A stretch of DNA of 64,000 bases from Desulforamulus aquiferis (GCA_004143605.1 AWVY01000062.1:53749-117748); one strand, 5' to 3'; shown: positions 50,143 through 61,529, counted from the stretch's first letter. Notes: generated from the letters alone by a model not told the origin. Made by a program: numbers and translations.

Positions 50143-50316
50143 TTAAAGATCACCTACAACAATTGCGTAAATAAGGGGATCAATAATTCCTTCATCTCTC
50201 AATAATTTTGCAACTTTATTGCCAAAATCCAAGGGGTTATTAATACTACTTGCAATTCCAACAATCCTTTGCATTATATCTAATAACTCATCAGCAGTCA
50301 TACTTTCAACCTTCAC
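50143..50316 (-). CDS. Small hypothetical protein (57 aa)
   Basis: GTG 50316 with GAGGTGG seven bases upstream. The product, MKVESMTADELLDIMQRIVG followed by a Gly/Asn loop and KVAKLLRDEGIIDPLIYAIV, looks like two helices with a short link. No family is recognised. The strong ribosome site, codon-like composition and terminator after it support a real gene. It is preceded by a cluster of AAAATCGTATTT repeats (50364-50572) that could be operators. Confidence 0.5.
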   Translation of the reverse strand: MKVESMTADELLDIMQRIVGIASSINNPLDFGNKVAKLLRDEGIIDPLIYAIVVGDL

Positions 50317-50363
50317 TTAGGCCACCTCATCATTTCATCTAATAATTAAGTATTTCGTTTCTA

Positions 50364-50572
50364 AAATCGTATTTATTTTTCAATCTTGAGCTATACATTA
50401 AACAAAATTGTTTTTCAAAATCGTAATTTACAACAAATATATATAGCTTTCTGGACTTTAGATAGGATTATAATTAATTCTAATTAATATTATTTAGTAT
50501 TTATCAATAATAATTAGATGCAAGTATAGATGTTATGTAAATATAGTAAAATACGATTTTAAAATCGTATTT
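50364..50572. repeat. Repeated AAAATCGTATTT motif with a perfect 24-bp palindrome
   Basis: AAATACGATTTT/AAAATCGTATTT forms an uninterrupted 24-bp palindrome at 50549-50572. Single half-sites occur at about 50364 (AAAATCGTATTT) and 50418 (AAAATCGTAATTT). The stretch 50317-50710 has no other gene. It may be an operator cluster or iterons of the island. Confidence 0.55.
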
Positions 50573-50710
50573 CGTTTTTAAAATCACTTACCCCTTAAGA
50601 TAAAGCATAAGGAGAAGTGAGAAAAACATATTTATAAAGAGGAATGTCTCAATAACTGGATATAATCGTAATTAATTGATTGTATTTAATAATAAAACGA
50701 AATATCAATG

Positions 50711-50899
50711 TTATAACATAGATTCTAAAACTATAGAGGAAATTAAAGAGAATGGTCTTAACACTTTCTGAGTTTTTGTCTTTATACCATCAAGAGAGGG
50801 GTATGTAACTTTGATTTCATCAAAGAAAACATCCTTTCTCTGTCTAGCGATTATAAACATTCCGTTGGTTGTATATATCAATCTACTATCTAGTAACAA
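50711..50899 (-). CDS. Small hypothetical protein (62 aa)
   Basis: TTG 50899 follows GAGGTGATTTAA on the minus strand. The product (LLDSRLIYTTNGMFIIARQRKDVFFDEI...) is beta-rich at the start and ends with a hydrophobic tail (FSLISSIVLESML). There is no recognised family and the start codon is weak. It sits between the palindromic repeats and the broken recombinase. I rate it as possible: length and ribosome site favour it, but nothing confirms it. Confidence 0.35.
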   Translation of the reverse strand: MLLDSRLIYTTNGMFIIARQRKDVFFDEIKVTYPSLDGIKTKTQKVLRPFSLISSIVLESML

Positions 50900-51020
50900 T
50901 TAAATCACCTCAATCAATATATTATACACATATTATAATATAATATAAAAGCAGTATCAACATTAATTAATATTAATATAAAAATAAATAAATGTTAAAC
51001 AACACTAATGTAAACATTAT

Positions 51021-51927
51021 TTATAGTTTATTTAGTGCGTTTATTCTTTCTGTATATGAATTATCTACATAGATGCGGGTGGTGTTAATATCATGGTGTC
51101 TTGCTAATGCAGCGACTGTTTGAATATCGACTACATTTGCAAGGTTCTTGCAGAAAGTATGTCTAAAAGAATGGGGGGTAACCCATTCTAGACCAGACAT
51201 TAATGAATATTTCTCTACCATTTTTGAATCGCCCTGGTGCTTAACTTGTCTGACCTTACGCTTAGAAATAAATAATTCGTTTCTAAACATTTAACTACTG
51301 ACAGGTTGTATCTGTATTTAAGCCATTTTTTTAAGTTCTTTGAATGTTTTTTGACTAAACATACAGTTGAATACTTTCCGTGCTTACCTTCCCTAATTGT
51401 TATGAATAAATCTCCATTTTCCTTAAAATCGCTCAATTTTAAATTAGATACCTCTGATACTCTTAGTCCACTGAAGAGCATCAAATCAATGATTGCTAAG
51501 TTTCTTATCCTTTTTATTTCATTTTTCTCAAGCTCAACATAACTTATATATTTATCTTGTTCCGATTTGGAAAGCCATTTATTATTTTTATTATCTAGGA
51601 TAAAAAATCTTGCTTTTGTATCTTAATATTAATCATAGGATTGTTTGCTATTAGTTTTCTTCTAATTAAATAAGAAAAGTATGTTTTGAGACACGCTATT
51701 GATTTATTTATTGTAGATTGTCTTCGTTGTAATCTATGTTTTAAATATGATATGTAATCTTTTATATCTATTGGTTTAATCTTAGCTATACATAAATCTG
51801 AATTAGAGGTGGCATACCAATTTATAAATTGTGACAAGATAGTTCTATAAGCATTAACCGTTTTTATATCTTTACCTTCGTCATTTAGATTATTAATATA
51901 GTCAGATATATATAACATTACAATCAC
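51021..51927 (-). CDS. Tyrosine recombinase/integrase (two frameshifts)
   Basis: Three minus-strand frames join to about 300 residues: core-binding domain (MLYISDYINNLNDEGKDIKT, YLKHRLQRRQSTINKSIACLKTYF), then LMLFSGLRVSEVSNLKLSDF (Arg I) and GKHGKYSTV (Lys), then TPHSFRHTFCKNLA (His/Arg II), ALARHHDINTTRIYVDN (His III, Tyr). Breaks near 51600 and 51230 need one base each. It is a phage/ICE-type integrase distinct from the array at 41.7-44.4 kb, and the only one on the right side of the tRNA-Leu fragment, so it is the best candidate for the island's own integrase, though it lies 3.7 kb from that site. Confidence 0.7.
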
Positions 51928-52143
51928 CCCGCAAATAAAGTGTTCTATGAACTAATCATTAGTCATTAATATAGTGTTATATGTATAGTTTGCCATATAA
52001 TATAATTAAGAGGTGCATAGAATAACATTTCTATGCACCTTATTATAAAAATGAATGCGTTAGGAGATACCTAACGCAATAGCAATCATCTATTATATTA
52101 ATATGGAGGATTACTTAAGAATTAAAGAAATCAACAGGCAAAT

Positions 52144-53175
52144 TCATTTGAATTTTTTATTAAGAACTTTTCCTTGGAATTGTGGGAAACGATCAAAAAA
52201 CTTTTCCCCTGTGGTTAAATAGAAGTTTGTTAACAAAACAGTACCCTTTTCTATCCTTGCGTAAAAGAGAGCATAACGAACATCACAATGACGAATTTGT
52301 AGTCCGTTTATTTTAGGTATGTCTAGGATGTCAACACTATTTGGACTGCATAACCCAAGATCAATTGTGGGGGAAGTCTGTAATTTAACTTCTAAAAGTT
52401 GGTGTCTAATATCTGGAAATCTCCCATCGTCCTTATAATCTGAATAGCCTAGTTTTTGGCATATCAGACGGTGCAATTCGGCTCCTCTGTTTCGTTCTTG
52501 ATCTGAACCTGCATCAGGAAAAGATGTACCTACTAAAGATATAAGTTTGTCAAAAATGTTGCCAATGGTAATTAATTCATTTTCACGGGGATAATCTATA
52601 GGGCTAACTGTAGTATCTAATTTGACCGATTCATTTACAACAGAAATAAGACGGTCAGTATCCAATGGTGAAATCAATTCTGCCTTACTAGCTCCTGGTA
52701 TAAGTCTAGCTTGATACTTTTGTGTTAGTGTACCTGTTGTGTCAAGCTCTGCTAACATATCACCTGAAACTACCTTAACTTTTGTGACAATATCTTCGGG
52801 TGATATTTCTATAAGCACATAGCGGCGAGATGATGAGATTTCCTCGTTCCAAATCTGCAAGTTCCTTGATTTTTGTGTATAAGTATCAAAGTTTTGTCCG
52901 AAAAAGCGAGGCTTTGTTTTCTTAAAAGATTTTGGTACAGGATAACCTAAAATCTCACATACTGCTTCTTTTACTACTTTTGAACGGGTACGAAGGGGAA
53001 GGCCAGATAAGTCTAGTCCCTGTAGCCCATTATTTAAAAGTATTTCAAGTTGTGCTGAAGGTATCCAGAATTTAGGATCACCTACTTCAATTCGGTCATA
53101 GATACTAAGGTCAGATTCTGAAATGTTTTGTACATAGTATTCTGCCAAAACTAATGTAGATTGGTGTTTATTCAT
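52144..53175 (-). CDS. Type II restriction endonuclease
   Basis: 343 residues, start ATG 53175 overlapping the end of the controller gene by 8 bases. The catalytic region is in the C-terminal third: D in GRFPDIRHQLLEVKLQTSP, a PD-x(n)-E-x-K pattern with EVK near residue 263. An RGAELHRLICQKLGY helix precedes it. The N-terminal ~130 residues may bind DNA. I cannot name the specificity. Its place behind a C-type regulator and next to a divergent N6-adenine methylase makes the role clear. The product must be delayed until methylation is set up, which the C protein would provide. Intact. Confidence 0.75.
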   Translation of the reverse strand: MNKHQSTLVLAEYYVQNISESDLSIYDRIEVGDPKFWIPSAQLEILLNNGLQGLDLSGLPLRTRSKVVKEAVCEILGYPVPKSFKKTKPRFFGQNFDTYTQKSRNLQIWNEEISSSRRYVLIEISPEDIVTKVKVVSGDMLAELDTTGTLTQKYQARLIPGASKAELISPLDTDRLISVVNESVKLDTTVSPIDYPRENELITIGNIFDKLISLVGTSFPDAGSDQERNRGAELHRLICQKLGYSDYKDDGRFPDIRHQLLEVKLQTSPTIDLGLCSPNSVDILDIPKINGLQIRHCDVRYALFYARIEKGTVLLTNFYLTTGEKFFDRFPQFQGKVLNKKFK

Positions 53176-53422
53176 TTTTTATACTCCTAACAAAATCTTC
53201 TCTAAACAACTCCGAAATACTGATGTCCAAGGCAATACAAATCTTGTGAAGACTTAAGATAGATATATTCCTTTCGCCTCTTTCGATTGCACCGATATAT
53301 GTTCGATGCAATTTGCAATTGAAGGAAAGGGCTTCCTGGGACAGTCCTTTCTTCTCCCTTAAAACTCGTAGTCGATTTCCAATTTCCTGTAAGAATTTAA
53401 CTTCATGTATTTCATAGTTCAT
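53168..53422 (-). CDS. Restriction-modification controller (C) protein, XRE family
   Basis: 84 residues with a single XRE helix-turn-helix: IGNRLRVLREKKGLSQEALSF, LHRTYIGAIERGERNISILSLHKICIALDISISELF. The RTYIGxIERGERNxS element is characteristic of C proteins of type II systems, which activate their own and the endonuclease's transcription with a delay. It precedes the endonuclease, which overlaps its end by 8 bases. A dyad with TGTCGACA at the centre lies ~30 bases upstream of its start and probably is its operator (C-box). A GGAAGG site is upstream of ATG 53422. Confidence 0.8.
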   Translation of the reverse strand: MNYEIHEVKFLQEIGNRLRVLREKKGLSQEALSFNCKLHRTYIGAIERGERNISILSLHKICIALDISISELFREDFVRSIKNE

Positions 53423-53444
53423 AGAAAAATTTTCCTTCCCTGAT

Positions 53445-53469
53445 GACTATGTGTCGACAGAATATAAGT
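53445..53469. promoter_or_regulatory. Candidate C-box operator between C-R and M genes
   Basis: ACTATG-TGTCGACA-GAATATAAGT contains a perfect 8-bp centre (TGTCGACA, 53452-53459) flanked by ACT/AGT arms. This resembles the paired GACT...AGTC half-sites bound by C proteins. It lies in the divergent control region for C-R and M. Confidence 0.5.
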
Positions 53470-53563
53470 AGCATTTCCGAAAGAGAGGGAATTAAACAAT
53501 TTTGGTATAGTAAGGTAGGAATGAAAATGATTGGGTGTTATAATTTAACTTAGAGGTGATGGT

Positions 53564-55267
<1,704 letters not shown>

Positions 55268-55270
55268 AAT

Positions 55271-55308
55271 AAAGGTTGTTGACAAATATTTTGTCAGCAA
55301 CCTTTTTC
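55271..55308 (+). terminator. Terminator after the methyltransferase
   Basis: AAAGGTTG-T-TGACAAA and TTTGTCA-G-CAACCTTT pair with one mismatch across a short loop, followed by TTCTTA. Confidence 0.75.
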
Positions 55309-55394
55309 TTATAATTTTTAATAAAAAAACTTGAAATCTACGAAAATCATTATCTACCATCTCAAGTACAAGATTTGGAATGGGGTGGTAAATA

Positions 55395-56462
55395 ATGATT
55401 GACACTGTAGGAGGATTTATTGAGAGAAAGATTGATACTAGCCAGTTAACCGTAGAAAAAGGTTGGAAACGAATCAAGGTAGAAGGTAAACCTTTTTTAA
55501 GTTGTTATTTTTTTAATAACGATATTATAAGAATTTGGTATTATCCTTTAACTAAAAGGCTAAACTTTATTACAAATTTACCAAAAATGTTATATGGGAC
55601 TAATTCTCGCATGATCTTTAATAGACATCTCAAAAAGATAAATGTGAAATTTAAAAATCTTATGATAGATATTCTAGGATTCAGTCTTCCAGACTTATTT
55701 AATTGGTTTCCGTCTCGGATTGACTTTTGTTGGAATTTTAAAGCAAAAGTAGCCCAAGATGTACTTGAATTTATCCATGTATTCGGGAAAGCTCAAAAGG
55801 GCAGATATAAGACTATTCAATTTGATACTACATCGTGGCATAAGAATAAGTCAGCACAGTACAAACTTTATTCAAAGTACCATGAGATGATAGCGAGGGA
55901 AGATCATGGACACATTACCGAGGAAGATAAGTTAAAGGTTAGATACGAAATACAGTTAAACCGTGATAAGATAGTAAATCTATATGGAAAGTATTCCAAA
56001 ATAGGAGACATAATAAATGAAAAAGAGGCAACTAAGGTATTGAATGATTGCCTTAAAGATGTAAATTGTTATGGTGCTTTCTTAAAAAAAGATGACATGT
56101 TTGAGAAGATTAGAAAAGCATATCCTGGGAAGATGGGAGATCGGCTTATAGAGTTTGTTTGCTATATAAATGAAAAAGGTATTAATTGTGCCAGAAAGAC
56201 ATATACCAAAACAAAATATATTAGATATACCGAAAAGTTGAAACAAATAGAAATTACTAACCTATTTTATTTAATACATGCACATCCAATTGTTTTTGAA
56301 GTGAAAGTAATAAAGAGATTCATTGTTCGCCGAACAAAAGAAATATATTCGTCTGAGTTATTAAATATGAATAACATAGTTAATTCTGAGGCAACAGTAG
56401 GTGTGATTTTAGATAGTGGACATAGTATGGAACATTTGACAAATGCAATTATAAAAACCTGA
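55395..56462 (+). CDS. Phage/plasmid replication initiator-like protein
   Basis: 355 residues from ATG 55395 (GGGGTGG site), intact. The middle carries SRIDFCWNFKAKVAQDVLEF, TIQFDTTSWHKNKSAQYKLYSKYHEM and LKVRYEIQLNR, a spacing of conserved Asp, Lys-Tyr-Tyr and Glu residues like that of gpII/RstA-type (Phage_CRI, G2P) rolling-circle initiators of filamentous phages and small plasmids. The usual HUH pair is not clear, so the class is an inference. The gene is followed by a hairpin and the IS21 element 2. A replication gene inside the island suggests an integrated plasmid or inovirus-like remnant. Another chance is a mobilisation or Rep_trans protein. Confidence 0.5.
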   Translation: MIDTVGGFIERKIDTSQLTVEKGWKRIKVEGKPFLSCYFFNNDIIRIWYYPLTKRLNFITNLPKMLYGTNSRMIFNRHLKKINVKFKNLMIDILGFSLPDLFNWFPSRIDFCWNFKAKVAQDVLEFIHVFGKAQKGRYKTIQFDTTSWHKNKSAQYKLYSKYHEMIAREDHGHITEEDKLKVRYEIQLNRDKIVNLYGKYSKIGDIINEKEATKVLNDCLKDVNCYGAFLKKDDMFEKIRKAYPGKMGDRLIEFVCYINEKGINCARKTYTKTKYIRYTEKLKQIEITNLFYLIHAHPIVFEVKVIKRFIVRRTKEIYSSELLNMNNIVNSEATVGVILDSGHSMEHLTNAIIKT

Positions 56463-56629
56463 AGAGGTTTTTTATTTTGGTTTTAAACTTGTTAAAAAAG
56501 CCAAACCCCTAAGAATATGTAAGTGCTAATCTAAAATTAGGCCACATGCTGGCCAAAAAATAGGCCACCTTAACCAAATTTTCCTGTATGTTAGAAGTTG
56601 TCGAGACTCAACATGCAGGAGGAATGGAG

Positions 56630-58119
56630 ATGGTTAAGATGGCTCAAATTGAGAATATCAGAAAAATGTATTTTAGAGAAGGGCTTTCTGTAAGAGAAAT
56701 TAGTAGAAGAACCGGCCACCACAGAGATACCATAGCAAAGTATCTAGATCTAGATATTGCCCAACCTCCGAAGTACAAATTATCCAAGGATAAACTACAC
56801 CCTGTTCTTGGCCCTTTCATCCCCATTATCAATGAGATATTAAGTTCAGATGAAACAAAACCTAGGAAACAGCGACATACCGCAAGAAGAATTTATCATA
56901 GGCTAGTAGATGAATATGACTATCCAGGGGGTTACTCCACAGTAACTGATTACTTACGCCAAGTTCGGACTAAAGCTAAGGAAGCCTATCTGCCTTTACA
57001 GTTTGGGCTAGGCACTCATGCTCAAGTTGATTGGGGACAAGCTCTCTTTGTTTTAAACGGGATAGAAACTGTAGCTCACTTGTTCTTAGTTAAGTTATCA
57101 GCCTCTGGCGCCTTCTATGTCTACGCATACCCTTTTGAGAAACAGGAGCATTCTTTGATGGTCACCGGCGAGCGTTTGATTTTTTTAACGGTGTCCCACA
57201 AACAATTGCCTACGATAACTTGGCTTCTGCAGTTAAAAAAGTCCTCGTTGGGAAGGACCGGATTGAACAGGATAATTTTATTGCCTTAAAGACTCACTAT
57301 CTATTTGATGCTAACTTTTGCAGTCCTGGTAAGGGTAATGAAAAAGGCGGAGTTGAAGGGCTAGTTAAATATGTTCGGCAAAACTTCTTTGTACCTTACC
57401 CTGAAGTTAGATCATTTGATGAGTTAAACCAACGACTCCAATACTGGTGTGTTAAGAACAATAATAAGGCAGAACTGTGGAAATTAGAGCAAAAAGATTT
57501 ACGACAACTACCAGAATTGCCATTTCCTTGTCATAGATACGTTGAGGCTAAAGTAAATACATATGCAATGGTACAAGTTGAAACTAACCGTTACTCAGTC
57601 CCAGTTAAATATGTAGGTAAAAGAGTCTTAGTTAGAATCACAGTAGATCGCATTGAAATAGTATTAGATGAAACCCTAATTGCGACACACCAGAGACTGT
57701 ACGGAAGAAAACAAGAACACCTTTGTCTAGATCATTATCTTGATTTACTCCTCTTTAAACCACGGGCAGTTGATAATAACCGGGTACTTAGAACATCAAC
57801 ATTACCAGCAGTATATGAGCAATACCGGCAGGGCTTAGCTATTCGTACTTCTAAGGCAAACAAAGATTTTATCCAAATTCTAATGTTACACCGTAATCAC
57901 CCAGCTCAACTAGTTAAAGAAGCTGTGGAAATGGCTATGGCCCACAAAGTTTTTAGTTTTGATGGTGTTTACAATTTCTTGATCCAATTAATTAGCCCAA
58001 CACATAACTTCTTACCCCTTCAACCAGAAAAGATCGCTTCCCTTCCTGTAGTTACTGTTAACCGCCCGGATCTGAGCAGGTATAACAAGTTGCTCCAGAA
58101 AGGAGGTGATCTGTCATAA
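56630..58119 (+). CDS. istA: IS21 transposase IstA (element 2, frameshifted)
   Basis: ATG 56630 follows GGAGG. N-terminal HTH (MYFREGLSVREISRRTGHHRDTIAKYL), HTARRIYHRLVDEYDYPGG, DDE residues AQVDWGQALFVL and, after repair, AYDNLASAVKKVLVG, and PGKGNEKGGVEGLVKYVRQNFFVPYPEV with the catalytic Glu. One base near 57149 joins KQE to AFFDGHRRAFDFFNG, giving ~497 residues. The C-terminal part (VQVETNRYSVPVKYVGKRV) matches other IstA proteins. Only distantly like the IstA of element 1, so the two elements are different IS21 subgroups. Confidence 0.85.
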
Positions 58120-58130
58120 GCACGAAAAAC

Positions 58131-58864
58131 ATGCTGATAGATGCTTACTTCAAGCAGCTTAAAATGCCACAGGCAGCAAAGGTGTACCAGTCGATGGCTA
58201 GGGAGGCACAGGATAATAACCTTTCCTACGAGCAGTTTATGCTGGGGGTATTAGAACAAGAAATCATTCATCGGGAGCACAACAGAATTCAGCGGCGGAT
58301 TAAACAAGCCACGTTTCCCATAGTAAAAACACTTGATTCCTTTGAGTTTATGACTATACCTAGTGTTAACAAACCAAAGTACTGGCCTTGGCTGAAGGAG
58401 AGTTCATTAGGAACCATGAGAATATAGTTATGGTTGGGAATTCGGGGACAGGCAAAACTCATTTAGCCAGTGCAATAGCTTATTCCGCTTGCCGCAAAGG
58501 ATTTCGAGTTAGGTTCTATACTGCTGCTGGCCTAGTAAATGAGTTGATAGCAGCACAACATGAATATCGTTTAAGTAAGATGGAAAAGCAGTGGCTTGTC
58601 CCAGATTTGGTTGTCATTGATGAATTTGGATTTGTTCCCTTTAGTAAGGCTGGCTCAGAGTTATTATTTCAATACTGTTCCGCCAGATATGAAAGAGGAA
58701 GTTTAATTATTACTACTAACTTGGAGTTTGCTAAATGGACAGAGATTCTTGGAGATGAGCAAATGACTGCGGCATTATTAGACCGCCTAACCCACCGTGC
58801 CCATATCCTAAATATGAATGGTGAGAGCTACCGTTTTAGAGAAAGTCTTTCAAAACAAACTTAA
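58131..58864 (+). CDS. istB: IS21 helper ATPase IstB (element 2, frameshifted)
   Basis: ATG 58131, with an upstream AGGAGGTGATC that overlaps the end of istA. N-terminal helical part (LKMPQAAKVYQSMAREAQDN), then after a one-base repair near 58375 (ALAEGEFIRNHEN) the ATPase: MVGNSGTGKTHLASAIA (Walker A), PDLVVIDEFGFVPF (Walker B), GSLIITTNLEFAKW, and LLDRLTHRAHILNMNGESYRF. About 245 residues. It assists IstA in target choice. The frameshift, if real, would disable the element. Confidence 0.85.
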
Positions 58865-58916
58865 GACCCATTAGGTGGCCTAAAATATAACCAGCAAATG
58901 GCCTAATTTTTAGTTG

Positions 58917-59105
58917 CTATTTACAGTCGCCCATTCTCAAAAAAAGAACATTAACAAGTTGTTCCTTCGACATATTTAGAACATGCTGCTTTCTTATTAT
59001 TTTATTAATATCTGAACGCAATAATTGGCATGCTATTTTTTGGGTTTCCGAACAATCTATTTGTGACAAGACAATGCTAATATATTCTTCTACATTTCTG
59101 CACAT
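58917..59105 (-). pseudogene. Hypothetical gene truncated by IS21 element 2
   Basis: Minus-strand frame MCRNVEEYISIVLSQIDCSE, then a helical KIACQLLRSDINKII stretch and MSKEQLVNVLFLRMGD, at which point the IS end begins (58925) and gives the stop CK-TAG. The N-terminus could start further up at 59141 (MKIKKKLNEG) but ATG 59105 has GAAGGTG before it. The remainder is not seen across the IS at 56517, so the gene has lost its C-terminus or ended close by. No family recognised. Confidence 0.4.
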
Positions 59106-59144
59106 AACCACACCTTCATTCAGTTTTTTTTTGATCTTCACAAA

Positions 59145-59204
59145 ATACCTCCTGTTTATTTATGTGATAATAATATCAAATCACATTAAACAAACAGGAG
59201 GTAT
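59145..59204. repeat. 60-base inverted repeat around a ribosome-binding-like core
   Basis: ATACCTCCTGTTT (59145-59157) and AAACAGGAGGTAT (59192-59204) are perfect complements; inside, TATGTGAT pairs with ATCACAT. The outer arm on each strand contains AGGAGGT, yet no gene follows on the plus strand. It may be a two-way regulatory hairpin or an element end. Confidence 0.5.
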
Positions 59205-59375
59205 AAAATTAAACAAATCCTAAACTCTCTTTTTTCAATTTAATTAATAATTATAATTTACTACTCTAACAAGTATTTCGAGCTTTTACTGCTATCTTCC
59301 TTATTTTTTTCCAAGAGGATACTTATCGAAGCCTCTATCTTCCATTGAATAACCTGATAACCATATAATTTTATC

Positions 59376-60086
59376 TTATCTATTCAACCGGTATCCCACA
59401 CCCCATACTGTCTCTAAGATTTTTGGGTTTTTACTGTCATCCTCAATTTTTTCACGAATACGATTAATATGCACCATAACCGTCGCGCTATCCCCAACAT
59501 AATCATATCCCCATATTTTTTCAAACAATTGTTCCTTCGAGAAAACAATATTAGGATTTTCAGCCATAAATTTTAATAATTGAAATTCTCTGTTAGGAAA
59601 ATTAATTTCTTGCTCACCCTTATAGACCTTCCATCCATGCAGAAGAACTCGAATATTACCTATTAGTATCTCATCGCCCTTCTCATCCAACTCTATCTGA
59701 TTGGCTTCTGTTAATCGACTATACTGTCTTATATTTGCATTTACTCTTGCTACAAGCTCAGCGGGATCAAAAGGTTTAGTAATATAATCATCTGCACCAA
59801 GTCCCAGACCACGAATTTTATCAACAGATTCCGTCCTTGCCGTTACCATGAGAATTGGAATATTAAGTTCACCTCTTATCTTTTTGCATATCTCATAACC
59901 ATTCTTCCCGGGAAGCATAAGATCCAGTAGTATTAAGTCAAAATTTTCCACATGCAGAAGTGGAAGTACTTTATCTCCATCACTTACAATGAATGTTTCA
60001 AACCCACTAGCTTGCAGATAAGCCTGTACTATCATACTGATATCATCATCGTCTTCGACAATTAGAATTCTATATTTTGCATTCAT
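59376..60086 (-). CDS. OmpR/PhoB-family response regulator
   Basis: 236 residues, intact. Receiver domain: acidic cluster in ILIVEDDDDI (~7-16), phospho-acceptor Asp in LILLDLMLPG (~54), TARTES and ITKPFDP (Lys ~103). C-terminal winged helix: NFPNREFQLLKFMAENPNIVFSKEQLFEKIWGYD and VMVHINRIREKIEDD...VWGVGYRL. It is the partner of the histidine kinase immediately upstream (the kinase stop abuts this start). It resembles VanR/RegX-like regulators of envelope or drug stress in Firmicutes. Target genes are not in the window: downstream on this strand lies only the truncated ORF and the IS. Confidence 0.9.
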   Translation of the reverse strand: MNAKYRILIVEDDDDISMIVQAYLQASGFETFIVSDGDKVLPLLHVENFDLILLDLMLPGKNGYEICKKIRGELNIPILMVTARTESVDKIRGLGLGADDYITKPFDPAELVARVNANIRQYSRLTEANQIELDEKGDEILIGNIRVLLHGWKVYKGEQEINFPNREFQLLKFMAENPNIVFSKEQLFEKIWGYDYVGDSATVMVHINRIREKIEDDSKNPKILETVWGVGYRLNR

Positions 60087-61529
60087 CTAAATCACCTCAT
60101 TCATCCAAATTGGTAGTCTTATTCGAATAGTAAGACCGTTGCTGTTTTCTGCATCTACTGAGCCTCCCATAGCATCCACTAGATATTTTACAATATAAAG
60201 ACCTAGACCATTCCCTTCTTTTATATTCCTTGACTCATCACTTCGAAAAAACTGTTCAAAAATATGGGGAATCTTATCTTCTGAAACTCCACAGCCATTA
60301 TCAGAGATCTCAAGTACTGCATATGCATGTTCTTCAAAAATATTAATGGTAATTTCAAGCTTATCTGTTTCTGCATATTTTTTACTGTTTTCCAGTATAT
60401 TATCGAGTATTCGTTTCATTTGTTCTCGGTCAACATTTGAAAACAAACCTTTTTTTACATCTTTTATTTTAATTTTTATAGATTCATTCTCTATCAATAA
60501 TTCGTATCTTTTCACATAGGCTTCCAGATACTCACTCCACTCTGTCTTTTCAAAAAACAGTGGCATATTACCTGTTTCAAGCTTTGAAAAATAAAATAAC
60601 CTTTCCAAAAGCCGATCCATTTCTATCGTTCGTCTATAAGCTGTATCAAGAAATTTTTCTCTTGATTCAGGTGTTGTAGCAATCCCATCCTTGAGACCTT
60701 TTATTGTTCCTCTAATTGCCGTTAATGGAGTCCTTAAGTCATGAGAAATTCCCGCCACCATTTCAACTCTCGCCTTTTCATAAGACTCCTTATCCGCATT
60801 AGCTTTCGTTATATGTTCCTGCATTTCATTAAATGCGTCACAGACATATTCAAATTCAATATCTCCTTTGTATTTAACAGGTTCAGAAAAATTTCCTTCT
60901 TTCATTCTTTTTGCTCCTTCTGACAATACATCTAAAGGATTTGTGATATATTCTATAAGTCTCTTAGTAAAAATCTGACTAATTATGATTAAGGCACCTA
61001 TGCAAAATATAACATCAATCAGCAATAGTATAAGTATAGTAGTCAAACCATTTTTTGGAAACAAGAATTCATGATATTCTCCTGCAATTGCAAACACATT
61101 CATTTTCTCATTCATATTATTTAGTGTTAGCACAGTCATATAGTCTTGTACATAAACATGTACCTTTCCATCTGTTTCCAAATCATCTCCAATATAATTT
61201 ATAAGCTTACTCACAGGAAAATCAGTATTTGAGTAAACCACTTCACTATCTATTTCAACGCCAAGAGAAAATCCATACCTATTCAGTTTTGTTGCAAGAT
61301 TGTTTATCGCCTCTTCTTTTGGGGATGGATTCCAATCTGTCAGGATATTTCTTATTTGTTCGGTATTATCTGCTAACTTAGACGAACTAATCGTGCTGTT
61401 TTTATATTTGAACTCATATAAATTTATTACAAACATATTAACGAAAAGAAATAGACTTAAAGTTACAAGTACCATTCTGGTATTAGAAATAAAAATTCTG
61501 CGTTTCACCGTCTGCTTTTCCTTATTCAT
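60087..61529 (-). CDS. Sensor histidine kinase
   Basis: 480 residues from ATG 61529, preceded by AGGAGGAGGACG. The open frame extends to 61589, but those 20 residues belong to the HNH remnant. Membrane helices at ~12-37 and ~160-187 frame a ~120-residue extracytoplasmic sensor. Then HAMP (~188-240), HisKA with H-box GISHDLRTPLTAIRG, and HATPase_c with N-box DNILENSKKYAE, G1 DNGCGVSED, F-box IFEQFFRSDE and G2 GNGLGLYIVK. It phosphorylates the regulator encoded next, whose start directly follows. The signal is unknown; the layout is like VanS/PhoR kinases. Confidence 0.9.
   Translation of the reverse strand: MNKEKQTVKRRIFISNTRMVLVTLSLFLFVNMFVINLYEFKYKNSTISSSKLADNTEQIRNILTDWNPSPKEEAINNLATKLNRYGFSLGVEIDSEVVYSNTDFPVSKLINYIGDDLETDGKVHVYVQDYMTVLTLNNMNEKMNVFAIAGEYHEFLFPKNGLTTILILLLIDVIFCIGALIIISQIFTKRLIEYITNPLDVLSEGAKRMKEGNFSEPVKYKGDIEFEYVCDAFNEMQEHITKANADKESYEKARVEMVAGISHDLRTPLTAIRGTIKGLKDGIATTPESREKFLDTAYRRTIEMDRLLERLFYFSKLETGNMPLFFEKTEWSEYLEAYVKRYELLIENESIKIKIKDVKKGLFSNVDREQMKRILDNILENSKKYAETDKLEITINIFEEHAYAVLEISDNGCGVSEDKIPHIFEQFFRSDESRNIKEGNGLGLYIVKYLVDAMGGSVDAENSNGLTIRIRLPIWMNEVI

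Larger units (their letters stand above)
56518..58925 (+). mobile_element. IS21-family insertion sequence, element 2
   Basis: Ends TGTAAGTGCTAATCTAAAAT... and, inverted, TGTAAATAGCAACTAAAAAT..., each followed by TTAGGCC; the unit TAGGCCA recurs inside both ends, the multiple-repeat layout of IS21. It carries istA and istB in order. Flanks AAGAATA and GTCGCCC show no target duplication. It differs strongly from element 1 in sequence and ends. The right end supplies the stop codon of the truncated minus-strand gene at 58917. Confidence 0.75.
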
